Source of the DNA: Balaenoptera acutorostrata
Taxonomy: Eukaryota; Chordata; Mammalia; Artiodactyla; Balaenopteridae
NCBI RefSeq assembly: GCF_949987535.1
Contig: NC_080067.1
Location: 47,366,910 to 47,430,909, forward strand
Length of the DNA: 64,000 nucleotides
Direction: 5' to 3'
Shown: positions 54,979-64,000 of the stretch, in pieces
Layout: the number at the start of each line of letters is the position of its first letter
How positions within the stretch are numbered: the first letter of the stretch is position 1
The notes under the pieces: model-generated
Seen by the model: the letters and a program-made list of their open reading frames with translations, nothing else
Told to the model about the DNA's origin: nothing
The model's database searches: none
Translations under genes and position numbers: made by a program

Positions 54979-56079
54979 CTTCATTTTAACAGACCTGCAA
55001 GAAGGCTTACTTCTTAAGCTTAACCTCATGCTGTTTTACTATAGCTCTAACGGATGATCTACCTAATTTAAATCTTGCTGTCTGACTCCAATCCACTCTT
55101 ACTGAGTAGCACTAAAAGTTACAGAATAATTAGGCAACCCACAAGGGTATTTTGGCTCAAAAGAGTGCTGGGTGACTCCCAACAAATGGTATTGGATTTG
55201 TGTATGAAAAGTTTATTGGTTACTACCTGCAAAACTGGATGAGGGTCTGATTATCTTAGTAGCTGTTGCCTATATTCAGGATAGTACCTGATATCACTAT
55301 GGACCCGTTTTGATATGACATTTTTCCTCTCTTAAAAAAAAAAAAAAAAAAAAAAAAGCAAAAGAAAAAAACCAAAAGGAAGTCTTTAGGTAAGTTAGTT
55401 TAAAAGGAAGATAAACCAAGTCTCAGTTTGCGACTCCAAAATGTAACTCCTAAAAGGGAATTTTAGGTGTCTTTCTTCTGTCCTTAAGTCTCCTCATTTC
55501 TTGCTTTACAATGTATGGGGGTGAGGGCATGTCCTACATGTGATAGCTCACAGATTGACAGGAGAGCATTACAGTGCCACTAAGGCTATAGATGTCCTTG
55601 CCTAAGAAGTTTGTGAGACCAGATTGGTGTTGATTCTGAACAGAGCCGCCCTAGATATTATATCGTTCTCTTTAACCTTACAGGCTTTTCTGGAATTTTT
55701 ATTATTTTTAAAACATCTGGGAACAAATAACTAAATTATGTACTACAGGCTCTTCACATTGGTAGTTGGATCTATTCTCTTGCTTTAATTTAGGCACTCT
55801 TTACTCTTGACTTAGAAGTGGATTATAAACGCTGATCATGATCCTTTTCTTAGTATTTGCCTGTGTCCTAGTTCTCAAGTGTGTTACCTCCAGAGTCTTA
55901 AATGGTGATATATAGCCATTTTTTTCTGTCAAATGATCCAGTAGATTATCATCCAACAAGGATAGTTAATACATGACCATGACCCATCAAATAGCAATGT
56001 GCATTTGGATTGATCATGATTCCACATGACAATCTACCCTCTGGAATAGACTGGATGGAGAATGACCAAAAGTAGGAAC

Positions 56080-56570
56080 TGATAACTGACACCAACATAA
56101 TATCTTGTCTCTGTGTTAAACAATTACTTAAACCATTCTTTCCTCTGCCTGAGAATATATAGCCCTGTCCTCATTTAAATATTACCGAGACCAAGCACAA
56201 GTTAGTTACTTGTTCCAGAAAATACTTTCCTGGAATATAAGACTATAAAGCAACTAACATACTCATTAAGAACAACAGCTTGTTTATCAAGGCTGCTTCA
56301 AGGCCATTGCTCCACTGTGCCCACAAATCCAAAGCTACTATGTCATAATCTGCCCATTCTGAACCAGATCCCTGCCCTTCAACATCTACCTTACATTTAC
56401 TCAAACAAGGCCCTAAAACTTTTTGGTAATTTCCTAACTCCCAGCTTTTGAGATACCATTAAGACTGTCAAGGTGGTGTTCTTCCTTACTGCAATAAATT
56501 TAATAAACTCATCTTTACTTAATCAATATATTCTCCTGGTGGTGTCTGAGAGAGGGCTTCAATACATCTT
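56080..56570 (+). mobile_element. Old ERV LTR, copy B
   Basis: 'ccaacataatatcttgtc', 'tttaaatattaccgagaccaagc', 'gttacttgttccag', 'gtttatcaaggctgc', 'cattgctccactgtgccca', then a polyadenylation signal at 56493-56498 ('gcaataaatttaataaac') and the end 'gagggcttcaatac'. Homologous to copy A, but with many differences. Confidence 0.65.
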
Positions 56571-56844
56571 GCTTCTATTTCTCACTTTAATGGGACCATT
56601 TTTATGGCATCTGAAACACAGTAGGCTTGTATGTGAAGGAAATACAATCTCATTTGCTTAAGGGTGAGACGCTTCGCTTAACTGAACAATCAATGAGCTT
56701 TTGTCCTTCAATGTCATTTTCAGTCTTTTATTCCTATAGTTGAGGTTTAAAAGCAGTTGAGTTTTCTAATTTTCCAACCCTTCAAGACCTTGCATTTCTG
56801 GGTTATCTATCCCTCTTCATTTTTCCTTTAAACCCATTAATTCT
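56571..56844. other. No feature recognised
   Basis: Short spacer, no gene. Confidence 0.35.
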
Positions 56845-57215
56845 TTCCTTAGCACATGCAGCTGTAACAAAAATATCATAGACTGGGTGGCATAAACAAG
56901 AAACTTTTATTTCTCATAGTTCTGGAGGCTGGGAAATCCAAGATCAGTATACCAGCATGGTTGGGTTCTGGTGATGACTCTCTTCCTGATTTGCAGATGG
57001 CCGTCTTCTCACTGTGTCCTCACATGGCAGACGGAGAGAATTCTGGTCTCTTACTCTTCTTATAAGGGTACTAACCCCATTATGCGGGTTCTACCTTCAT
57101 AGCCTCATCTAACCTAACCACCTCCCAAAGGCCCCACCTCCTAATACCACCACACTGAGGGGTTAGGGCTTCAACATACAACGTTTTGCGAGACACAAAC
57201 ATGCAGACCATAAAA
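56845..57215 (-). mobile_element. MST-type MaLR solo LTR
   Basis: Reverse MST: 'cagctgtaacaaaaatatcatagactgggtggcataaacaagaaacttttatttctcatagttctggaggctggg', 'cactgtgtcctcacatggcag', 'cttataagggtactaacccc', 'cacctcctaataccaccacactg', 'gcttcaacatac'. Confidence 0.9.
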
Positions 57216-57429
57216 TTTTGTAAAGAAGCAGAAAGGAAAAGTGATGCACACTCTAACTTTTTGCAACCACTTTCCTTGGAGATAAAGGCTCAGTAGTCAT
57301 ATTGTTTGCACTCCAGATTATCTCTGCTAACTAGTTTGCCGTTGTGTAACATAAATCTCTATCTTTGCAACCTCTAATGCCAATTCCTTTACCAAGTATT
57401 GCCTGGCCATTAGTAACCCCACTTCTGAT
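57216..57429. other. No feature recognised
   Basis: Short spacer, no gene. Confidence 0.35.
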
Positions 57430-57885
57430 TTTGATTTCTATATTAATTTGGATAATGCCAAAGGTTGACACAGGATAACCAAATACCCGTGAATTAACAC
57501 AACACAGATTTATATTACACTCATGTAACAGTCCAAAGCAGGTATTCCTGGTTAGGGAGCACCTTTGTCTACAAGGGGAATCCATAATTGTGGCTCCACA
57601 ATCTTCAATTCCTTCCTCTCAAGATTGATATGATTGTCTGACTCAAGTTAGGGAAGTGTGGAAAGAACATAGAGAATTGCATGTGGGAGGTTTTTTATGG
57701 GTTAGGCTAGAATGGCACACATCACTTCCACTCACATTAATTGGCTGTAACTCAATCATATGGACAAACCTGACTGCAAGGAAGCCTGGAAAATGTGGTA
57801 GAGCTGTAAGCCTAGCAAGAAAAGGAAATGAGCGTGATGAAAAGCTAGCCAGTCTCTGCCACAGTTGTGTCTTTTAAAGCACACA
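57430..57885 (-). mobile_element. Old dispersed repeat, same family as 43859-44285
   Basis: 'gataatgccaaaggttgac', 'cacttccactcacattaattggctgtaactcaatcatatgg', 'gaagcctggaaaatgtggtagagc', ending 'gctagccagtctctgccacag'. Probably an old LTR-type element. The frame at 57656-57877 is part of it and not a gene. Confidence 0.45.
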
Positions 57886-59494
57886 GCTTGACACATAGGG
57901 AAACAGACTCCTCGAGACAGTGTCAGGCAGTAGGTGATGGTGCCAGAAATAGAGATGCAAGAGCTCAGCCTGTGATGTGGCTGGGGAAATGGTTGGCAAG
58001 AGACATCATTATGATATTATGATATGGATCAGGAAAGGCATCAAATATAATAGGGATGAGTAGAATGTACAGGGTTGATGAAATTGTGGATAAATATATT
58101 CCTGTTGGAGGCAACACTGAATGTAAATGTTTAGGGGCAGAAATGATTATGACATGTTTGAGGGGCCGTGAGAGGATTTGCTTGACTATGTCGATTTCTT
58201 TCGGAGATTAAGAAAATTTAAAGATGGCTGGAGATGTTGGAATGGAGCTGAGGTCCTTCAATGCTGCTCATATTAAAAAGGCATAATCTAGAGTCATTTA
58301 AATCGTACTGACCATTTAGAATCATTGACTACTTATAATTTTAATCTCTTTAGGCCTGCTGTATATATTTCAGCATTTGATGCTTTCCTTTAGGTAGAAG
58401 AGAGTTTGTGTGAAGAAAACATACACAGACTCTGAAAAGGGGATGGATTGGGAATGGCCTATTATACATTCATTATGTTCCTTCAATGTCAGCAGGAGTT
58501 TTCTGGGTCACTGGTAGTTGTGTGCATAATGGCTGGAAGATTGAGTCTTAATTACGAAGACTAGCATTGCAGAGGCATCACTCAGTACAACTTTGTTGGA
58601 ATATAATATCTTTGTCTGAGATGATTAGACATTACAGATAGGTCATTTAAAAATGCACAGGTAAAACTCTAATTTTCTCTGTCCAATCAACGTAATTCTA
58701 ATAGAAAATGTGCCTGGTTTTTTTAAAATAAGAAATTGATAATACAGTCTTTCAAAAGATAGTCTACATAAAATGAGAAAAGAGTCTATTCATAATGTCC
58801 TAGTGTTCTCAAAGGACTTTATCATACTAAAAAAAGTTAATTTTATATTTTTGTATCCCAATAACCTAAAATATGCTTCAAAGAAACACAGTGAGCTGTT
58901 TTCGGAGGGTGAGGAGGACAGAAATGAGGGGATCCAGTCTTACATATCTCTAGTGATTGTTTTTCCTTACTTAGGGTGACCTATGTTCTTTGTGTGGAAG
59001 AATAATAATAACTGCTTAATTTAACCTTTTCTAAAGTTGCTGACAGTAAACTCAAATTCAAAAAGAATTTAGCTGTGTTGTTATAAAACTGTAATAATGG
59101 TGTTCTCATCTTTGGTGACTGAAAGATAGTGTGGAGTGGAACCTTTCAATGATTGTATGATTTATATGTGAAATATATATTGCACATAATGGAAAATCTT
59201 CATTCCCCATAACCTTAGCTAAGCAGTATGCTGAGAAAAAAAGTACCTTACGAACTTGAAAAGAATATCTGAATTCTTTCTCTTTCTTATATTAGTGTTA
59301 TTATTAATAAGTAGAATAACCATATAATTTATTAACTGGATTGGGACACTTTCGAGAATGAAAATTTAGCACCATTAATAATTACTCTGGAAACATAGAT
59401 ATTAACTAGGACCTATGGTACCTAATGAAAATCTACATGTGTAAATGAAACTGGCAAGAAAGATGAAAAATCGGACTTTAGTTTAAGTTGTCAT
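57886..59494. other. No gene recognised
   Basis: Parts of 57900-58260 ('gatgaagatgtgg'-like text, 'agatggctggagatgttggaatggagctgagg') may be old L2. The rest is AT-rich and single-copy in appearance, with no supported coding frame. Confidence 0.4.
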
Positions 59495-59690
59495 TTACCT
59501 AAAACTTGTATGTGGCAGAGTCTCTACTAAGCATCATATATGCATTACCTCATTTAATTCAAACCCGCACATGAGGGAGTTATTGTTATAACCATATTCT
59601 AGATGAGGAAAATAGAGGTTAACTAACTCTAACAGAGGTTACTAACTCCTTTAAGATTCCATATCTTGTAGGTGGCAAAGACTGATTTTT
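59495..59690 (-). mobile_element. MIR SINE
   Basis: 'cagagtctctactaagcatcatatatgcattacctcatttaattcaaacccgcac', 'attctagatgaggaaaatagagg', 'cttgtaggtggcaaag' in reverse MIR order. It contains a small internal duplication around 'agaggttaactaactc'. Confidence 0.7.
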
Positions 59691-60389
59691 AAGTTTTATG
59701 TATTTATATAAATCATGGACAATAACACTATAGGCAGTTTGACAGTAAAGACATAAATAACCCACAGTTCTATTATAGTTCTAATATCACTATTATAATC
59801 TTAAAATTTTATTTCTGACTTGTCTTAATGTGTGCTATTTTTCTCAAAGAAATTAAGAAATTATTACTAGAGTAATAACACATATGATAAAAATAAAGAA
59901 TTTAAACAGCACAGAAAAGCACCAAATGAAAAGCAAAAGGCACTATTTCTACCCATACTTCATACCCCAAGCTTCATATTCCATAGTAATAATTTTTAAT
60001 AATTTTAGTTTTTGCTGCTTCTAGAGGTTATCTCAACTCTAAAGTAATATGCTCATTCCCCATTTGTGATTAATCATCTTTACACAGCATCTTATGAATC
60101 CCTGTTATGAAAGGCAAAGTATTAGTTTCCTATTTTCTTCTTATTCTCCTCTCAGTTTATAATAACTATATTATTTTAATTATTTTATTATTTGCATAAC
60201 TTTTTATAATAAATATATACTTTCTGATTGTAAAAATGATATACGCTCATGGCAAAATTGGAAAAACAGGAAATCCCACCCTCACTGTCAGAAACTACAT
60301 TAATATTTTGCAGGCCATATTTCATGTCATCTTTGTCAGTACATTAACATAACATACATTCAAAACACCTCTATGCTTATTTTTACATA
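59691..60389. other. No feature recognised
   Basis: AT-rich, no gene. Confidence 0.4.
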
Positions 60390-60869
60390 ATTAAGATTAC
60401 ATGGAGCCCTAGGTTGGGTTTCCCAGGAAAGAGACTCTGAAAAAGAGGTTTGTGTTCTGGAAAGTAATTGGACACAGTATGAAAGAGCAAGGAAAGCAAG
60501 ATGGTGCAGTGGGAGAAATTGAACTCGGATGCAATCACTACAAAAATCTCAACCAATTCAATGGGAAATTCAGGAGTCCTCTGTTATACCATTAAAATAA
60601 GAGGGTTAGGCTTCCCTCAGGGAAAGACTATGACCCTGTAAAAGGAAACACTGATTTTACTACTACTCTCACCGTTTCTGGCAACCAGTGCCTGTTTTTT
60701 TCCCACACTAAGCAATTCTCCAATTCTTGGTGCACACTGAGTGTCCTACAATTTAACTCATCCTGACAAAAACTATATGGAGTTAGTGCAGATCTCAAAG
60801 GTTAAGAGCACAATCCCACAAGACTACTCCCCATTTCTGACTGACCGGCTATAAATCAAGGGTTCTCAT
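60390..60869 (-). other. Possible further LTR sequence
   Basis: 'ggagccctaggttgggtttcccaggaaagagactctg' is typical of the end of an ERVL-type repeat and is close to the LTR that follows. Not resolved. Confidence 0.3.
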
Positions 60870-61545
60870 GATATCCTTTTGTTGGATAATTTTCTAGAAT
60901 GGCTCTCAGAACTTAGGAAAGCACTTTACTTATTATTACCCATTTATTATAGAAAGTACAACTCAGGAAGAGCCAAATAGAAGAGAGGCATAGGGTAAGG
61001 GATGGGGAAGGGGCACAGAGTTTCCATGCCTTCTCTGGGCACATTACCCTACCAGCTCCTCCATGTATTAACCAACCTGGAAGCTCTCCAAACCCATTTG
61101 GTTATGGTTTTTTCTGAAGGTTCATTATATAAGCATGATTGACTAAATTATTGGTCACTGATGATTAAACCCAATCTCCAACCCCCTCCCCTTCCTGTGG
61201 GATGGAGAGTGGGGCTAAAACTTCCAAGCTTCTAATCATGGCTTGGTGTTTCTGGTGACCAACGTCCATCCTGAAGCTAACCAGGAGCCCACCAAGAGTC
61301 ACCTCATTAAGACAAGGGACACATCTATCACTCAGGAAACTTCAAGGGTTTTAGGAGCTCTGTGCCAGGAACCAGGGACAAAGAACAAATATACAGTGCT
61401 TTGATGTCACAATATCACACCTTGGGTGAGGCATTTCCCTTCTGCCAAAGGCAATTCCTGGAAAAATGATTAGCCATGAGGTGTCAGCAGCCATCACTCC
61501 TGGCAGCTTGGGGAATGACTGACTTGGTGTTATACCATAGCCTCT
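60870..61545 (-). mobile_element. ERVL-type old LTR (MLT2/MER21-like)
   Basis: 'ttttctagaatggctctcagaacttagg', 'acccatttattatagaaagtacaactcagg', 'ccaacctggaagctctccaaaccc', 'ttcattatataagcatgattgactaaattattggtcactgatgattaa', 'gtcacctcattaagacaagggacac', 'caagggttttaggagctctgtgccaggaaccagggacaaag'. It is well kept and clearly one of the common mammalian LTRs. Exact subfamily not assigned. Confidence 0.65.
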
Positions 61546-61929
61546 ACCACAGTCATACACGTCATTTTAAAAATCATGGGCAACTTTCAAAATTATATAC
61601 AATTATTATATTAAAATTACATCAATTTCCAGTTTAATTCCCCCTCCATTCTCTCCTATATTTCCTCCTGGTGACCAAAGTTAACTATCTAGTACATATT
61701 CTTTCTTATCTTTCTGCTTGCTCACATACTTATATATGAACACAAATGCTCCCAACTTTTTTGGGGGGAGGTGAGAGGTTCATAATTCATTTTGTATAAG
61801 TGGGATAATATTAAATAAACTTTTCTGCACACTGCTTTTTGCACGTAAGCATACTTCCTGGAAATCCCTCCAAAGTAAATGATAGTGTCAACTCATTCTT
61901 TTAAATGACTGTTATTCCATGACGTGTTG

Positions 61930-62240
61930 GTAATTTACCTCTTATCTCTCTCTCATCTCCAAGCTTACCCTTCTGTATTTAGCTCTGTGATTCTGATGAC
62001 TCTGTAAATAACATCTTCCAGAATGTTGGAGTGCTGGAGGGCTCAATTCTTATATCTTTCCTTTACATTTATTATAAAAGTGATTGTGTCCATACTAATG
62101 TATAGAGCTCCAGCTCAGGTCTTACCCATAAACTCCAGACCTGTATGTATTACAACTGCCAACTTGACAATTCCACGTTGGGTGTCCAATATGAATCTCA
62201 AAGGTAACATGTCCACACTGAGCTCCTGATATAGTCTAGG
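61930..62240 (+). mobile_element. L2 ORF2-region fragment
   Basis: 'atagagctccagctcaggtcttacccataaactccagacctgtatgtattacaactgccaacttgacaattccacgttggg' and 'atgaatctcaaaggtaacatgtccacactgagctcctgat' follow the L2 3' ORF text. Stops present. Confidence 0.65.
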
Positions 62241-62717
62241 ATATTCTCCTCTTGTCAAACCTATTCATTCTGTAGTTTTCCCTGTTTCAGTTAAGGGAAT
62301 TCCTTTTTTGCCAGCTTTAAAGTATTATGAACATAAGGCAGTATGTTACTAATACTTCAATATGCCTTCCTGATTAATATAGAGAATAAGAAATTTTCTT
62401 TTTTTTTAATTCAAACAGAAAGTCACAAAAATTATAATCATCCTCATCATTTCACTCAGTCCCATGTAATTAATTTTTTTTTTCATCTTGATCTTTTGTT
62501 AACACTTTTATGAATTCATCAGTTTCCATTAGAGTTCTGAAAATGCTTATACATTCAGCTCAGCAGTATAGTCAGTTACCAGAAACCTGTACTTGTCAGA
62601 GTCTTTTCCATGAATTCCTTGAAGATGAAACCCTTGTATAGGAACATTTTTGCAAAAGCATCAGAGTACACCCAGAACTGTCTGTAAATGATAAAAGACT
62701 TAAAAATGACCACGGTT
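62241..62717. other. No feature recognised
   Basis: No gene or named repeat. Confidence 0.35.
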
Positions 62718-62730
62718 AAAGATTTGATGA

Positions 62731-62973
62731 GAGTGAGAGAGTGGCATGGACATATATACATTACCAAACGTAAAATAGATAGCTAGTGGGAAGCAACCAC
62801 ATAGCACAGGGAGATCAGCTCTGTGCTTGATGACCACCTAGAGGGGTGGGATAGGGAGGTTGGGAGGGAGGGAGATGCAAGAGGGAAGAGATATGGGAAC
62901 ATATGTATATGTATAACTGATTCACTTTGTTATAAAGCAGAAACTAACACACCATATAAAAAAGAAAAAAAAA
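62731..62973 (+). mobile_element. 5'-truncated L1, 3'UTR only
   Basis: The 3'UTR is of the same type as in the two long L1s ('aaaatagatagctagtgggaagc', 'aggtgggagggagggagatgc' style G-rich tract, 'tataactgattcactttgttataaagcagaaactaacac'), then an A-tail. TSD 'aaagatttgatga' at 62718-62730 and 62974-62986. The start may be rearranged, because 'gagtgagagagtggcatggacatata' corresponds to a region near the 5' side of the 3'UTR. Confidence 0.92.
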
Positions 62974-62986
62974 AAAGATTTGATGA

Positions 62987-63175
62987 AAGTTCACAATAAT
63001 GCAATTGACAAGGACATTTAGTTATTTCTGAGATATACATTTAAAAATAATAACTAGAATTACGACTTATAACATTGTACCAGAACATATAAGATTTTTA
63101 GGAATTTCATGTAATGTCTGAAACATTTATATTAACATATTTCCATACAAATAACCCAAAGAAAGTTTAGTATTA
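62987..63175. other. No feature recognised
   Basis: Short spacer. Confidence 0.3.
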
Positions 63176-64000
63176 GTTGTTTTGTTTGTTTGCTTGTTTG
63201 TTTTTTTATACTGCAGGTTCTTATTAGTCATCAATTTTATACACATCAGTGTATACATGTCAATCTCACTGGCCAATTCATCACACCACCATCCCCAACC
63301 CCCCGCGGCTTTCCCCCCTTGGTGTCCATACGTTTGTTCTCTATATCTGTGTCTCAACTTCTGCCCTGCAAACCGGTTCATCTGTACCATTTTTCTAGGT
63401 TCCACATACATGCGTTAATATATGATATTTGTTTTTCTCTTTCTGACTTACTTCACTCTGTATGACAGTCTCTAGATCGATCCATGTCTCAACAAATGAC
63501 TCAGTTTCGTTCCTTTTTATGGCTGAGTAATATTCCATTGTATATATGTACCACAGCTTCTTTATCCATTCATCTGTCAATGGGCATTTAGGTTGCTTCC
63601 ATGGGCTATTGTAAATAGTGCTGCAATGAACATTGGGGTGCATGTGTCTTTTTGAATTATGGTTTTCTCTGGGTATATGCCCAGTAGTGGGATTGCTGGG
63701 TCATATGGTAATTCTATTTTTAGTTTTTTAAGGAACCTCCATACTGTTCTCCATAGTGGCTGTATCCATTTACATTCCCACCAACAGTGCAAGAGGTTTC
63801 CCTTTTCTCCACACCCTCTCCAGCATTTGTTGTTTGCAGATTTTCTGATGATGCCCATTCTAACTGGTGTGAGGTGATACCTCATTGTAGTTTTGACTTG
63901 CATTTCTTTAATAATTAGTGATGTTGAGCAGCTTTTCATGTGCTTCTTGGCCATCTGTATGTCTTCTTTGGAGAAATGTCTATTTAGGTCTTCTGCCCAT
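63176..64000 (-). mobile_element. L1, 3' end, runs off the window
   Basis: T-rich tail at 63176-63207, a 3'UTR of a second type (63208-63394, 'ctgcaggttcttattagtcatcaattttatacacatcagtgtatacatg') and the end of ORF2 from 63395. It probably continues beyond the window. Confidence 0.93.
63395..64000 (-). pseudogene. ORF2: L1 ORF2 C-terminus, frameshifted, partial
   Basis: Two overlapping frames make up the C-terminal region of ORF2: 63577-63954 ('[32 protein letters not shown]', '[39 protein letters not shown]') and 63395-63643 ('[32 protein letters not shown]'). They are out of phase because four bases are missing near 63600-63604 compared with the intact L1 ('cttccatgtcctggctatt' there, 'cttccatgggctatt' here). 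The rest lies outside the window, so the state of the upstream domains is unknown. The end differs from the other L1s ('YHILTHVCGT' against '[10 protein letters not shown]'). Confidence 0.9.

Larger units (their letters stand above)
53166..56079 (+). other. Probable ERV internal remnant, degraded
   Basis: Lies between two diverged copies of one LTR, so by position it should be what is left of a provirus. Frames are short (for example 53486-53749, 87 codons; 53761-54057 on the other strand) and I recognise no gag, pol or env motif with confidence. Internal features: a 37-bp direct repeat of period 42 at 54481-54559, an inserted MST LTR at 54588-54978 and an A-run at 55336-55358. No functional viral gene is visible. 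Confidence 0.35.

Noticed and set aside
1..64000. Search for host exons, splice-flanked open frames or a processed pseudogene
   Set aside because: No frame outside L1 exceeds about 130 codons or shows a known domain. No A-tailed cDNA-like insertion other than L1 or SINE was seen.

Overview
This is nuclear DNA of a mammal, not a bacterial or viral window. It is AT-rich and I recognise no host protein-coding exon, no structural RNA gene and no CRISPR array. Almost everything that can be named is a transposable element. The tRNA-Glu-derived SINEs (heads related to GGCTTCCCTGGTGGCGCAG, with a long CpG-rich body and an (AATA)n tail) match what I know of the CHR SINEs of cetaceans. I saw no ruminant BovB or Bov-tA copies. 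The best guess is therefore a whale (Cetacea, possibly a baleen whale); this is inference from repeat content.

Layout. 1-29.5 kb: a patchwork of old repeats (L1M tail, L2, MIR, MaLR/ERVL-type LTRs, a MER2 DNA transposon) into which younger CHR SINEs have been inserted, most with clean 13-15 bp target-site duplications (TSDs). 29.5-38.1 kb: an L1 cluster made of a plus-strand 3' fragment, a nearly full-length minus-strand L1 (30576-37910) with an open ORF1 but an ORF2 broken by four 1-bp deletions and three stops, and an older minus-strand fragment. 38.1-45.2 kb: old LTRs, L2, two abutting SINEs, and a 404-bp LTR-like block between 15-bp direct repeats. 45187-52602: a full-length minus-strand L1 with both ORFs open (297 and 1272 aa), an 18-nt A tail, a 13-bp TSD and a GC-rich 5'UTR. 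52.6-57.2 kb: a degraded ERV-like region with two diverged copies of one LTR, cut by an L1 fragment and an MST LTR. 57.2-64 kb: sparse old repeats, a small L1 3' insertion and, at the window edge, the 3' end of another L1 with a different type of 3'UTR.

How the parts work together. In the intact L1, ORF1p (RNA-binding trimer) and ORF2p (endonuclease plus reverse transcriptase) would carry out target-primed reverse transcription of their own RNA. SINEs of this kind are known to depend on L1 enzymes, and the poly(A) tails and TSDs here fit that. The most unusual feature is in the intact L1: about 366 bp of its 5'UTR is duplicated in tandem, whereas the older L1 in the same window has a single unit. 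This looks like the beginning of a monomer-type promoter.
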